A stretch of DNA of 64,000 nucleotides from Pontibacter lucknowensis (GTDB lineage: Bacteria; Bacteroidota; Bacteroidia; Cytophagales; Hymenobacteraceae): positions 186,001 to 250,000 of the forward strand of contig NZ_FTNM01000001.1 of the NCBI RefSeq assembly GCF_900156415.1, in the 5' to 3' direction. Both the position numbers and the translations under genes were made by a program. The notes below the pieces were generated by a model. That model saw only the letters and a list, made by a program, of their open reading frames with translations. It did no database searches and was not told the DNA's origin. Shown here one piece after another: positions 45,195-54,431 of the stretch. Within the stretch, counting starts at the first letter, position 1. Every line of letters begins with the position of its first letter.

Positions 45195-45608
45195 TTACAG
45201 GGCCAGGTGTGCGGCCAGGCGCTTAAACGTGGCGTAGTCGCGGATGTAGTCGGAATCTTCGAAATCGGTGGAAGTCAGGCAGACCGCTATGGTGCCCGGA
45301 GCAAAATGCAGGTCAGTCCAGCACATGGCCGGCAGGTACAGCCCTATTGCCGGATTGTCCAGTACGAAGGTCTCCTTACTGCGACCATTGTCTGTCTCAA
45401 CGGTAATGCTTCCCGTCACGGCTACCAGCACCTCTTCGGTGGCTTTGTTGGCATGCTGCCCGCGCAGCACACCTGCCGGAGTACCGTAAGTCCAGAACAC
45501 CCGTTTGATCTCAAAAGGTATGTTTTGAGCCAGCTGTGTAGAGGCTATAAAGCCTATCTCTTGGTTACCGGTTTCGGTTAAGTGGATCAGGTATGGCGTG
45601 GCAGACAA
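45195..45608 (-). CDS. FdtA/QdtA-type sugar 3,4-ketoisomerase (cupin)
   Basis: A 137-residue single cupin. PFEIKRVFWTYGTPAGVLRGQHANKATEEVLVAVTGSITVE and the tail DSDYIRDYATFKRL are the family signature; the His in RGQHANK is catalytic. The enzyme converts dTDP-4-keto-6-deoxyglucose to the 3-keto isomer for amination by the next gene. The dTDP-sugar genes rmlA and rmlB are not in the window and must be elsewhere. Confidence 0.9.
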   Translation of the reverse strand: MSATPYLIHLTETGNQEIGFIASTQLAQNIPFEIKRVFWTYGTPAGVLRGQHANKATEEVLVAVTGSITVETDNGRSKETFVLDNPAIGLYLPAMCWTDLHFAPGTIAVCLTSTDFEDSDYIRDYATFKRLAAHLAL

Positions 45609-45676
45609 ATGGAAAAATTTAGTGCAGCCACAAATTAAAACATTTTCGGTTAATGTGCCTATAAAAGGGGCATGGC

Positions 45677-45708
45677 TTGGCGCTTGCTGGCGCTTCTGTT
45701 ACTTTTGC
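45677..45708 (+). promoter_or_regulatory. Promoter of the EamA gene, with -33 and -7 elements
   Basis: TTGG at 45677-45680 and TACTTTTGC at 45700-45708 give a TTG, 20-base spacer, TAnnTTTGC arrangement, the best full Bacteroidota promoter in the window. It lies inside the longest open frame, so translation must start downstream, at 45746. Confidence 0.65.
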
Positions 45709-45745
45709 AAATCAGGTCCTGCTGCAGGCCCTTGATGCTATACCT

Positions 45746-46654
45746 ATGCTATACCTGATCCTGAGTGTGCTATCGGGCGTTTCGCTCGTGTTTATCTTCA
45801 AGCTTTACCAGCGCTTCAATGTACATACGTTTCAGGCCATCGTTGTCAATTACGTTGTCTGTATCCTGGTTGGGCTGGCCTTTCCGGGAGGTACTGATGT
45901 GCTGCAGGCGGGTGTGTTTCAGAAGCCCTGGGCGCTGCATGCGCTGGTGCTCGGTGCTATTTTTATCGGGGCTTTCTACCTGATTGCACTCTCTACCCAA
46001 AAAGTGGGCGTAACTGCTACCTCCGTGGCAGCTAAAATCTCGCTGGTCATTCCGGTGCTGTTTAGCCTGCTGGTACTGCAAAACAGCGTGAAGGAATATT
46101 CGGTGATCAACTACGTGGGCATGGGCCTGGCGCTGGTGGCGATTGTGCTTTCATCTGTACGCCCCGGCTCCGAGGGCGGAAAACCCACTGCTCGATTGCT
46201 CAGTTTCGCGCTGCCGTTCATCATTTTCCTGAGCAGTGGCTTTGCAGATTCGCTTATCAACTACGTAAACGAGTATCACCTCCAGGCCCATGAAGCCAGC
46301 CAGTTTACGATGCTGACCTTCACGGCCTCCGCCGTACTCGGTTTGGTGGTGCTGCTCTACCAACTTTTCACTGGCAGTACCTCATTCAGGGCTAAGAGCA
46401 TTTGGGCAGGTATAGCCTTGGGTGTGCCCAACTATTTCTCTATCTTTTTCCTGATCATGGCCCTCTCAGCCTTTGGCAACGATGGTGCTTTCCTCTACCC
46501 CGTCAATAACATGGGCATCATCATGGCGGGGGCACTGGGAGCTGTAATGATATTCGGGGAGCGGCTGAGTGCGATCAACCTCGTCGGTCTGTCACTGGCA
46601 GTGCTGGCCCTGGTGCTGCTTTCGTATCAGGAATTAGCCGCCAATCTGTTTTAA
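45746..46654 (+). CDS. EamA/DMT-family transporter
   Basis: A 302-residue membrane protein with about ten helices in two EamA repeats (LIALSTQKVGVTATSVAAKISLVIPVLFSL in the first half; LYPVNNMGIIMAGALGAVMIFGERLSAINLVG in the second). It is a drug/metabolite exporter of unknown substrate. The frame is open back to 45677, but that ATG overlaps the promoter. Followed after 3 bases by the YigZ gene. Confidence 0.9.
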   Translation: MLYLILSVLSGVSLVFIFKLYQRFNVHTFQAIVVNYVVCILVGLAFPGGTDVLQAGVFQKPWALHALVLGAIFIGAFYLIALSTQKVGVTATSVAAKISLVIPVLFSLLVLQNSVKEYSVINYVGMGLALVAIVLSSVRPGSEGGKPTARLLSFALPFIIFLSSGFADSLINYVNEYHLQAHEASQFTMLTFTASAVLGLVVLLYQLFTGSTSFRAKSIWAGIALGVPNYFSIFFLIMALSAFGNDGAFLYPVNNMGIIMAGALGAVMIFGERLSAINLVGLSLAVLALVLLSYQELAANLF

Positions 46655-46657
46655 TTT

Positions 46658-47260
46658 ATGGAAGATACCTACCGTACCATCGAGTCCCCCTCCGAAGGCC
46701 TCTACAAAGAGAAAGGCAGCAAGTTTATCGCCTTAGCCTACCCCGTATACTCGGAAGAGGAAGTAAAAGAGGTCTTAACCGACCTGCGCAAACAGTATTA
46801 CGATGCCCGCCATCACTGCTATGCCTACAGCCTGGGCGCCGACAAGAGCCGCTACCGCGCCAACGACGACGGCGAGCCCAATCACTCCGCCGGCGACCCC
46901 ATCCTGGGCCAGATCCGCTCCTTTGACCTGAGCAATGTGCTCGTAGTAGTGGTGCGCTACTTCGGAGGCACTAAACTCGGCGTCAGTGGGCTCATCACCG
47001 CCTACAAGACCTCCACTGCAGAAGCACTCAGCAACGCTACGATCATTGAAAAGCACGAAACGACGTTGCTGCAGGTACACTTTGCCTACCCCCAGATGAA
47101 CGACGTGATGAGTCTGGTGAAAGAATACGAACTCGGCGTGAAAGACCAGCAATTTGAACTCGACTGCCGCATGACGCTGGAGGTGCGCAGGAAGCTGCAG
47201 GAAGAGGTAAGCGGAAAGCTGGAAGGTATAGACGGAGTTACTGTAGAGGTAGTGGAGTAG
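46658..47260 (+). CDS. YigZ/IMPACT-family protein
   Basis: A 200-residue UPF0029 protein. The N-terminal IMPACT domain has KEKGSKFIALAYPV, YDARHHCYAYSLG, NDDGEPNHSAGDPILGQI and VVVVRYFGGTKLGVSGLI. A C-terminal DUF1949 domain with an EF-G domain-V-like fold follows. Relatives regulate translation or sugar metabolism; the exact role is unknown. Confidence 0.93.
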   Translation: MEDTYRTIESPSEGLYKEKGSKFIALAYPVYSEEEVKEVLTDLRKQYYDARHHCYAYSLGADKSRYRANDDGEPNHSAGDPILGQIRSFDLSNVLVVVVRYFGGTKLGVSGLITAYKTSTAEALSNATIIEKHETTLLQVHFAYPQMNDVMSLVKEYELGVKDQQFELDCRMTLEVRRKLQEEVSGKLEGIDGVTVEVVE

Positions 47261-47317
47261 CAGAGCAAAACCTTATTTTTATTAACTTGTACAGCTGCAG
47301 TACACCCTGACAACCCT

Positions 47318-48445
47318 ATGGCTAAGAAAAAACGACACCGCTCCAGACATAAAATACTTGACCGTAAGCTCGGCATCAGCCCGGGTACGCTCTTTATACC
47401 TACTGAGTCGCACGCCCCACGCTACTTTCTGATGTCGTTTAACGAGCAGCTATTCAAAGAGCAGGAATTCGTTTCTTATGCCGAACTGTTGCAGCAGGTA
47501 CAGTCCCAACCCAACGCCACACATTGGATCGACATCCGGGGCTATGCCGACCTGACTATGCTGGAGTTGCTCAAGCAGGACTTCGGTATACACTCGCTGC
47601 AGATGGAGGACGTGATCAATGACTACCAGCGCCCGAAGGTAGACGAACTTGACGACCGTCTCTTCATCATCACCCGCATGCTGCGTTGGAAGGAAGAGTA
47701 CCATACCCTGGACGATGTGCAGCTGTCGGTTTTCTCAGGTCCTAATTATGTGCTTACCCTGCAGAGTGACTACGACGATTGTCTTGATCCGCTTCGTGAG
47801 CGTATTCGGGTTGGCAAAGGCATTATCCGGCAGCGACCGCCGATGTATGTGGTATATGCCATACTGGACGTGGTGCTCGACTATTACTTCCCTGTAATGG
47901 GAGCCATCGGCACTTACATTGAGGAGTTGGAGCAGAAGATCCTGGATAAGCCTTCAAAGCAGACCCTGCGGGAGATCCTCGATCTGAAAAACGAGCTGAT
48001 CAAGTTGCGCCGTATCGCCTGGCCGGAGCGCGATAAAATGAATGAACTACTGCGCATGGACGAGGACATTATACCTGACAACCTGAAGGTATACTTCCGC
48101 GATGCTTACGATCACACCATCCAGCTGATCGACCTGATCGACAGCCACAAGGAAATGTCGACGAGTTTGGTGGAGCTCTACATGTCCACAGTGAGCAACC
48201 GCATGAATGAGATCATGAAAGTGCTCACCATCATCTCCAGTATCTTTATCCCGCTGAGCTTTATCGCCGGGGTATATGGTATGAATTTCTCGCGAGAAGA
48301 CCCTGAAACAGGCGAAGTGTTCCGATGGAGCATGCCCGAGCTATACCAGCCCTACAGTTATCCAATTTTGATGATGCTGATGACCACGCTGGTGCTGGTA
48401 CAGCTATACCTGTTTTATAAGAAAGGCTGGTTTAAGAGCTTCTAG
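47318..48445 (+). CDS. corA: CorA magnesium/cobalt transporter
   Basis: A 375-residue CorA channel protein. It has an N-terminal cytoplasmic alpha/beta domain, a long stalk helix and two C-terminal membrane helices. The selectivity signature GMN lies at 321-323 in VYGMNFSRED, and the tail is basic (KKGWFKSF), as needed for the pentamer. Its stop overlaps the convergent 904-residue gene by CTAG. Confidence 0.95.
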   Translation: MAKKKRHRSRHKILDRKLGISPGTLFIPTESHAPRYFLMSFNEQLFKEQEFVSYAELLQQVQSQPNATHWIDIRGYADLTMLELLKQDFGIHSLQMEDVINDYQRPKVDELDDRLFIITRMLRWKEEYHTLDDVQLSVFSGPNYVLTLQSDYDDCLDPLRERIRVGKGIIRQRPPMYVVYAILDVVLDYYFPVMGAIGTYIEELEQKILDKPSKQTLREILDLKNELIKLRRIAWPERDKMNELLRMDEDIIPDNLKVYFRDAYDHTIQLIDLIDSHKEMSTSLVELYMSTVSNRMNEIMKVLTIISSIFIPLSFIAGVYGMNFSREDPETGEVFRWSMPELYQPYSYPILMMLMTTLVLVQLYLFYKKGWFKSF

Positions 48446-51156
48446 TTAGGCAGCTTAAAATTGAGCTTCTGCAGTTCGTTGCGGAACACTTTGTACACAG
48501 AGTAGTTGTTGCCCACCTCATTGTAATGGATGCTCACGGCTTGGTTGCTTTCCAGCGACCTGCCCCCTATCAGGCGGGCATCCGGACCGTATAGGTATGT
48601 TTTCTGCGGGCCGGTTTCGGTGATGGCGTATATCTGATTGCCCCCCCCGAAGTTGAAGTACTGCACGATCTTCGGGGTTGAGGTCACGTAGCGTTTCTCA
48701 AATAGCTCCTCCAGGTCCTGGTCGAAGGCAGCTACTTTTCCCTGGTCCTGCCGCACAATGATATAAGAGCGGCCGCTGGCATCGGGCACGAGGTCGAACA
48801 TGGCACTCTTGCTTGGGCGCGGCAGCTGCTCCCGTTTCACCACCTGTCCCTGCAGGTTAAACTCCACCACCTCACCATAGCGCGTCACCACCGTTACCAC
48901 AGATCGACGCAGGTCAGCACCTGCCCGAATGACGCCTTCCGAAGTGATCGGCACCCGCAAACTGAAGGGGAAGCCCGGGTAGGTTTCGCCTTTGGTGTTC
49001 AGGGCGTACACATAGCCGTTTTCTAGCAACACCAGGATGACATCGCGACCTCCAACCCGCACATGCTGCGGGGTAGCGGCCAGACGGTAGTCCATGCGGC
49101 GGGGCTGCCAGCCAGGTATAGCGTTACCGCGTGTGTCGAACATGTACAGGTTGCCCAGGGCATCATCCACCAGAAAGCGGTAATCACGGTTTTTCTCGAA
49201 ATCGAACACGGCCAGGCGCTGCAGGCGGAGCGTGTCGCCTACGTTAAAAGGGAAGTGCTCCAGGTTACGTCCCAGGTTGTCGATGGCCTGTATGCGGTTG
49301 GCAGTCGCGAACACGTAGCGAAGTCGCTTGTCGTTGCCGAGCTCCACTTGCTGCAGGGCGCCCCGCACCTGAGTTTGCAAGGAGTCGGTCCAGCCGCGGC
49401 TGCCGGTGGCGGTAATATTGTGCAGCACCTGCATAGAGTCCTGCACCACCACTTCACGACTGCGGTCTATGGCGTTCTGAATCGGATAAGGCGGGGATAT
49501 CAGGCGGCTGGCAAATGGGATGGTCAGCTCTTCTTCAAAGCCTTCTTGTCCACCATCGGTGTTGCGCTCCTGCCTTCTGAACAGCACACTGGTATAGTAC
49601 TGGTTTTCGGCGCGGGCAAACTGTACACTAACCTGGTTAAAGCGCCTGATCAGGCTGGAGTTCTGCAGCAGGTCCTCGCGATTCTCCTCCTGCACATAGC
49701 GGTTCAGGATATACCAGGCATTCACAGTGTTCAGGTACAGACTGAAGTTACCTTCCTGCAGCGTTTCCTCCAGAAAAGACTTTTGTGCCACCGAGCGTCC
49801 CCATACCTCACCTGCATTGATGTCGTCGATAAGCGCACGCAGGCTGGCGATATCCGGTGAAAAGATCATGTAATTGTCGAGCTGCAGCACGTAGCTCTGT
49901 TCAAAGCCGGAGAACAGGCTGCCAAACAGGCGGGCGGGCAGTTCTTCCAAGTCCAGCAGTTGTAAGGTATAGTTGCCGTACTGCTCGGTATAGATCTTCT
50001 CGCTTTGGGCTTTGCTTAGCTGTTGTGCCAATGCCTGAAGGCGAGCCCCGGTTTTGCCGCTGCTTTCCATGCGGGCAATGACCATTTTGTCGGGACTCGT
50101 GTTCATGTTGTATGACTCCATGTAAGCCAGTGCGATCTCCTGATTGAAGGACCGGGCCAGACTATCGATGGTGGGGCTATACGCATCTTTGGGAGCTTTG
50201 CCATCGCGCAGACGCGCCACCTCCCCTACCCCAAAGTGCATCAGCATGGCCGTGCGGGTTGGCAGCAGCAGCTTGATTTCGAGCGGGCGCGGTTTGGAAG
50301 GATGGAGTTGCGCCTGAAAAGAGCCTTCGAGTGTCTCGGGATTTGAGAAACCGTTCAGGAAAAGCTTGTTCCGGTCGAGCTTGAGCTCCAGCATGGCATT
50401 GCGGCAAAAGCTGCTCAGGTAGCGCACCTGCGGCATGAGGTCTTCCTGCACAAAGAGTCCCAGCAGGTCAGGCAGGGCACGGTAGTTCACAAACACGTTG
50501 GCATACACATCAGCCTGACTCAGGTAATTCACCTTTTTATAATCAGCTGCGATGGAAGTAAGCTTTCCCCGGTTGATGCGGCGCACGATCTCCTCTACCA
50601 GCACCGGCGAGGCACTCAGAATGATGTTATTGTGATAAGAAAAGTAGCTGAAGCTGGTGCCTAGCTGCGTATTGGTCACGTCGGTCAGGAGCATGCCCTG
50701 GTACTCTCTGCTCTGCTCCGTAAATGCCGGACTCTTGACAATATTTTCGGTGAGTGTGCGCAGAAAGCGGTGCTCCCCCACTGACACGACCGGTATGTAG
50801 TATACAAATTCTACATCAGTTTTACCCAGCACATGGATCGAGGTGAGTATGTTCTTTTTGTCCAGGAAACGATCGAGGCGCTGGTTGCCGGGGGCCACAC
50901 TGTCGAGCATGGCCATATTCTCCTGAAAGCGCTGCGTTACCGGAAGCAGCGAGAAACTTTCCCATAGTGCGGTTTCCTCCAGGTGCTCTCTCAACTCGCT
51001 GTGGTTGTTTGTCTCCACCACAAAAGCCGCCGTCTCAGGTACCAGCGTCCAAAGGTCCACCTTCAGTCGGGAGTCCTGCCACCTGCTAAAGCCATAATAG
51101 ACCAGAGAGGCCAGCACTACAAATGCGATGAAGTAAAAGACAATGCGTTGCGGCAT
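48442..51156 (-). CDS. Large DUF3352-type envelope protein with C-terminal propeller
   Basis: A 904-residue protein with one N-terminal membrane helix (about 5-25) and a large periplasmic part. Residues about 35-560 resemble DUF3352-type proteins (VPETAAFVVETNN..., LDRFLDKKNILTSIHVLGK..., NFSLYLNTVNAWYIL). The last 300 residues contain repeated short strands with Asp/Gly turns (LRYVFATANRIQAIDNLG, YRFLVDDALGNLYMFDTRG, NGYVYALNTKGETYPGFPF), suggesting a PQQ/WD-like propeller. No catalytic motif seen. Function unknown; conserved length and anchor suggest a structural envelope role. Confidence 0.75.
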   Translation of the reverse strand: MPQRIVFYFIAFVVLASLVYYGFSRWQDSRLKVDLWTLVPETAAFVVETNNHSELREHLEETALWESFSLLPVTQRFQENMAMLDSVAPGNQRLDRFLDKKNILTSIHVLGKTDVEFVYYIPVVSVGEHRFLRTLTENIVKSPAFTEQSREYQGMLLTDVTNTQLGTSFSYFSYHNNIILSASPVLVEEIVRRINRGKLTSIAADYKKVNYLSQADVYANVFVNYRALPDLLGLFVQEDLMPQVRYLSSFCRNAMLELKLDRNKLFLNGFSNPETLEGSFQAQLHPSKPRPLEIKLLLPTRTAMLMHFGVGEVARLRDGKAPKDAYSPTIDSLARSFNQEIALAYMESYNMNTSPDKMVIARMESSGKTGARLQALAQQLSKAQSEKIYTEQYGNYTLQLLDLEELPARLFGSLFSGFEQSYVLQLDNYMIFSPDIASLRALIDDINAGEVWGRSVAQKSFLEETLQEGNFSLYLNTVNAWYILNRYVQEENREDLLQNSSLIRRFNQVSVQFARAENQYYTSVLFRRQERNTDGGQEGFEEELTIPFASRLISPPYPIQNAIDRSREVVVQDSMQVLHNITATGSRGWTDSLQTQVRGALQQVELGNDKRLRYVFATANRIQAIDNLGRNLEHFPFNVGDTLRLQRLAVFDFEKNRDYRFLVDDALGNLYMFDTRGNAIPGWQPRRMDYRLAATPQHVRVGGRDVILVLLENGYVYALNTKGETYPGFPFSLRVPITSEGVIRAGADLRRSVVTVVTRYGEVVEFNLQGQVVKREQLPRPSKSAMFDLVPDASGRSYIIVRQDQGKVAAFDQDLEELFEKRYVTSTPKIVQYFNFGGGNQIYAITETGPQKTYLYGPDARLIGGRSLESNQAVSIHYNEVGNNYSVYKVFRNELQKLNFKLPN

Positions 51157-51328
51157 AGCGAAGGTGTATGAGGTTACAAATTAACCGAAAAAATTAGAAA
51201 TCACCCGAGTCAAACTGCTACAGTGCTATTCCTTACATAAAACATCCAGATTTATCCAATTTTGGCCATGGCAGGTATACCCGGTACCAGCGCGTGCGTA
51301 TATATGGGCCAACCCATCACAGCCATCT

Positions 51329-52201
51329 ATGTATCGCATTCTTATACCCGTTGATTTTTCGGAGGGCTCTACCAAAGCCTGCCACTACGCTCTGCAGCTT
51401 GCCGCCGGCGTGCCTGGAGCTAAGCTCCTGTTGCTGCACTGCTTCCAGGATTACCTGGCCGATGGCGATCCCGTACCTGCCAGCGCCGCTGGTCTCAGCC
51501 CATCTGATCAAATTGCAGAACGCGTGTTGCATCGTAATGAACTGGAGGCACAGGAACAGCTTGAAGAACTGTACCAGGAGCTACTCCCGAAAGTGCGCAG
51601 CCTGGGTAGCAACCTGCAAATGGAGCGGGCTTTTATACACGGTCTTCCGGAAGAAGAAATACTGGAACAGGCAGAACGCTTCCGGCCCGCACTGGTGGTG
51701 ATGAGCACGAAAGGCGAGTCCAGCATTGGCCGTGCTGTATTCGGCACAGTGTCCACCAAGGTGATGGAGGAAACCAATGTACCCATCCTGACAATACCCA
51801 ACCACTATGAGGGCGCTATACCCAGCCGTATCCTCTACGCCACAAACTTCGGCAAGACAGATGTTAGCGACATGGACCGCATCCGGCAGTTGTTCAGCCA
51901 CCTGCAGCCCATGATCTACTGTGTGCACATTTCAGACGATCCGGAAGAAGACCGCGAAAAGTTGCTGCAACTGCAGCAAAACCTGCAACAAGCCCCTGAA
52001 AGTGACATCCGCTATGCCCTACTCGAAGGCGACGATGTAGCACAATCCCTGCAGGACTTTGCCCGCAGCGAAAGCATCGACCTGCTTGCTCTCACCACAC
52101 AGGAGCGCAGTACGTTTGAGTCGCTGTTTAACCCCAGTCTGGCCAAAAAGATGGTGCTGCATGCGCCCCTGCCAGTGCTGGTATTCCACAGCAGGGTTTA
52201 G
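51329..52201 (+). CDS. Universal stress protein, tandem domains
   Basis: A 290-residue protein with two UspA folds. The first (1-150) starts YRILIPVDFSEGS and has the ATP-binding-type glycine loop STKGESSIGRAVFGTVSTKV. The second (about 155-290) is weaker (RILYATNFGKTD...LLALTTQERSTFESLFNPSLAKKM). Cytoplasmic. Stop codon overlaps the convergent ATP-grasp gene by TTAG. Confidence 0.9.
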   Translation: MYRILIPVDFSEGSTKACHYALQLAAGVPGAKLLLLHCFQDYLADGDPVPASAAGLSPSDQIAERVLHRNELEAQEQLEELYQELLPKVRSLGSNLQMERAFIHGLPEEEILEQAERFRPALVVMSTKGESSIGRAVFGTVSTKVMEETNVPILTIPNHYEGAIPSRILYATNFGKTDVSDMDRIRQLFSHLQPMIYCVHISDDPEEDREKLLQLQQNLQQAPESDIRYALLEGDDVAQSLQDFARSESIDLLALTTQERSTFESLFNPSLAKKMVLHAPLPVLVFHSRV

Positions 52202-53100
52202 GCTTTACCCTCCACAGGTTGCTCCAGCAATTGCTGCAAGGCCTGGTAGTAGCGATCCAAAGCACCTTCGCTGGTACTCAGGAACAGGAAAGGCTCGATC
52301 AGTTCGAGTTCCATCAGCACGAGTTCGCCGTTCAGCTCCACTCCGTCTACGCGGGCGTACAGGCAGTCATGTGCAAACTGCTCCACGATGGTGGTGGCGG
52401 TTTGCAGCATACCTGCCGGGGGCGTTGGCGTATGCACGCTGCCACCGAAGAAGTGCTGTACCCGGAAGTCACCTGACTTGGCTGTTTTGAGCACGGCATG
52501 GCTATACCTGCCGTTAAAGAAAAGGAAGGACCACTCACCCTGTGTTCTGATCTCCTCAAGAAAGGGCTGTGCCAGGAATGGCTCATGCTGTAGCAGGGCA
52601 TTGACACGATCCGTGTAAGCGCCAACCTCTTCTCTGCTAATGGCCAGGGTGTTCTTGGCGGCACCGCTTACCCGCGGCTTCACAATGATTTTGTCACGCC
52701 CGATCGCAGTGAAGACGCTGTCTGCATCGAAGGTACTACCCTGCTCCAGCCATACGGTTGGCACAATCTTAACACCTTGCGCCTGCATATCTTTAAAGTA
52801 CTGTTTGTCTGCGTTCCATCGCAGTGTCCTCACGGGGTTGAGTACCGGGCAACCCATTGCTTCCAGCTTATCAAGCCAGGTATAGAAGGCGTTTATTTTA
52901 TCGAAGTAATCCCAGGGCGATTTGATGATAATGGCGTCGAAAGCGGTCCAGTCCACCTGCTCATCATCCCATACCTGAAAAGAAATTTTATGGCCTTTTT
53001 CGGCTAAATAACGGTACAGACGCTCATCTTCGCTATCGGCATTGGCAGTATAATCGCCTAAGCTCTGACAAGTGACCAAAGCTATTTGTTGTAATGACAT
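52198..53100 (-). CDS. ATP-grasp enzyme of unknown substrate
   Basis: A 300-residue ATP-grasp protein. It has an N-terminal Rossmann-like part (WDYFDKINAFYTWLDKLEAMG), the RTLRWNADKQYF lead-in, DKIIVKPRVSGAAKNT for ATP binding, FLEEIRTQGEWSFLFFNGRYSHAVLK and the metal-binding ELELIEPFLF end. It is closest in layout to DcsG/glutathione-synthetase-like ligases, which join a carboxylate to an amine or thiol. No biosynthetic neighbours are present, so the product cannot be guessed. Confidence 0.85.
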   Translation of the reverse strand: MSLQQIALVTCQSLGDYTANADSEDERLYRYLAEKGHKISFQVWDDEQVDWTAFDAIIIKSPWDYFDKINAFYTWLDKLEAMGCPVLNPVRTLRWNADKQYFKDMQAQGVKIVPTVWLEQGSTFDADSVFTAIGRDKIIVKPRVSGAAKNTLAISREEVGAYTDRVNALLQHEPFLAQPFLEEIRTQGEWSFLFFNGRYSHAVLKTAKSGDFRVQHFFGGSVHTPTPPAGMLQTATTIVEQFAHDCLYARVDGVELNGELVLMELELIEPFLFLSTSEGALDRYYQALQQLLEQPVEGKA

Positions 53101-53116
53101 AAATAATGATATTTGC

Positions 53117-53125
53117 GCAAAATTA
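53117..53125 (-). promoter_or_regulatory. -7 promoter element of the ATP-grasp gene
   Basis: Reads TAATTTTGC on the minus strand, an exact TAnnTTTGC match, 16 bases before the ATG. Confidence 0.55.
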
Positions 53126-53237
53126 TACTTTCTAGCCCGCAGAAGCTACAGAATAAATTTCCAATTAGTGAAAACTTTAAGAACGTCAGTTCTCGTATGT
53201 AAAGTATAATTTGCTTGCCCGCTTTTTAATCTACACC

Positions 53238-53888
53238 ATGTTACATCTTATCAGCCTCAGCCTACGACACAGGTACAGCCTCTCTGTACGCCTGCTGGTT
53301 CTGCTGTTGCTGATCACGACCACGGCGGGTGCCTGCAGCACTGAAGGCACGCACGACGAGCACTCGGACGAACCACAGGAGCGGAACCCGCAGCACATAG
53401 AGCCCGACACCATGCTGGCCAGACGGTCCACGGGCGGACCCGCGGCTACGATTGATTTTCTGGGCAACCCATTTCTGTCAGACTACCGCCAGAGCAAGAA
53501 GCTGGACGCCTACTTCGCCCGCATCAGCACCGACTTCACACTCGATGCCGACCCGGTGGAGAACATACACCGTCCGGCCATTACGGACACGATCTATACC
53601 ATCCGCTTTGGTGAATCGGTGATCGAGCTCTACGCCCCTACTCAAACCGGTGACCTGCTGCTGCAGGTAGCCGACATCCGCAATGCGGGCATTGCCCTGC
53701 GCAACAACATGAAGGTAGGTATGAGCCAGCCGGAGCTGATGACCAAGCTCAAAAACTTCGACGTGCGCATCCTGCAGACTAATTCCGAAATTGTAGCTAC
53801 CTCCGTGGAGGGTGCTCCTATCTCGCTGCGCTTCTTCCTGAAAAACGGCAAAGTGAACCGGATCAGGTATGAGGGCTATGTTGATTAA
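53238..53888 (+). CDS. Lipoprotein of unknown function
   Basis: From ATG 53238 it is 216 residues. The signal has a basic n-region (LRHRYSLSVR), a hydrophobic core and the lipobox TAGAC. The mature part is polar at first (about 40 residues), then a folded domain (DTIYTIRFGESVIELYAPTQ...; NNMKVGMSQPELMTKLKN; SLRFFLKNGKVNRIRYEGYVD). It loosely resembles small SmpA/OmlA- or DUF-type envelope domains, where GMSQPEL is a turn-helix. A TTG at 53211 is in frame but less likely. Confidence 0.72.
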   Translation: MLHLISLSLRHRYSLSVRLLVLLLLITTTAGACSTEGTHDEHSDEPQERNPQHIEPDTMLARRSTGGPAATIDFLGNPFLSDYRQSKKLDAYFARISTDFTLDADPVENIHRPAITDTIYTIRFGESVIELYAPTQTGDLLLQVADIRNAGIALRNNMKVGMSQPELMTKLKNFDVRILQTNSEIVATSVEGAPISLRFFLKNGKVNRIRYEGYVD

Positions 53889-53955
53889 CAAAAACCGCCC
53901 AGGGCATAAGTGATTCAGAAACCTTACCTTTGATGCTGAACCAAAGGTATACCCC

Positions 53956-54408
53956 ATGCGCATCGTCATCCAACGCGTTACCCAAGCTTCCGTTACCATC
54001 GACAATCAGGTAAAAGGCGAAATTGGCCTTGGTCTGCTGCTGCTGGCAGGTTTCACCAACGACGACACCGAAGAAGATCTGAAATGGATTGCCAACAAGG
54101 TGGTGCAGCTTCGCATCTTCAGCGACACCGATGACAAAATGAATCTGAGTGTGCAGGATGTGCAGGGCGACCTGCTTGTGATCAGCCAGTTTACCCTCTA
54201 TGCGCTCACCAAAAAAGGCAACCGCCCCTCTTACATCCAGGCCGCTCCTCCTGCAGTAGCTATACCTCTGTACGAGCGATTTGTAGTAATGCTTGAAGAG
54301 GCTTTGGGTAAAAAAGTACAGACCGGCGAGTTCGGTGCCGACATGAAAGTAGCCCTGCTCAACGACGGTCCGGTTACCATCACAATCGACTCCAAAAATC
54401 GGGAATAA
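53956..54408 (+). CDS. dtd: D-aminoacyl-tRNA deacylase
   Basis: Removes D-amino acids wrongly attached to tRNA. It is 150 residues, the usual size, with MRIVIQRVTQASVTID, the active-site SQFTLYA and NDGPVTITID motifs (including the Gly-cisPro-like NDGPVT loop), and RPSYIQAA. Followed 23 bases later by a MazG-like gene, probably cotranscribed. Confidence 0.96.
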   Translation: MRIVIQRVTQASVTIDNQVKGEIGLGLLLLAGFTNDDTEEDLKWIANKVVQLRIFSDTDDKMNLSVQDVQGDLLVISQFTLYALTKKGNRPSYIQAAPPAVAIPLYERFVVMLEEALGKKVQTGEFGADMKVALLNDGPVTITIDSKNRE

Positions 54409-54431
54409 TTTAAATCTACAGAGAACGCTTT

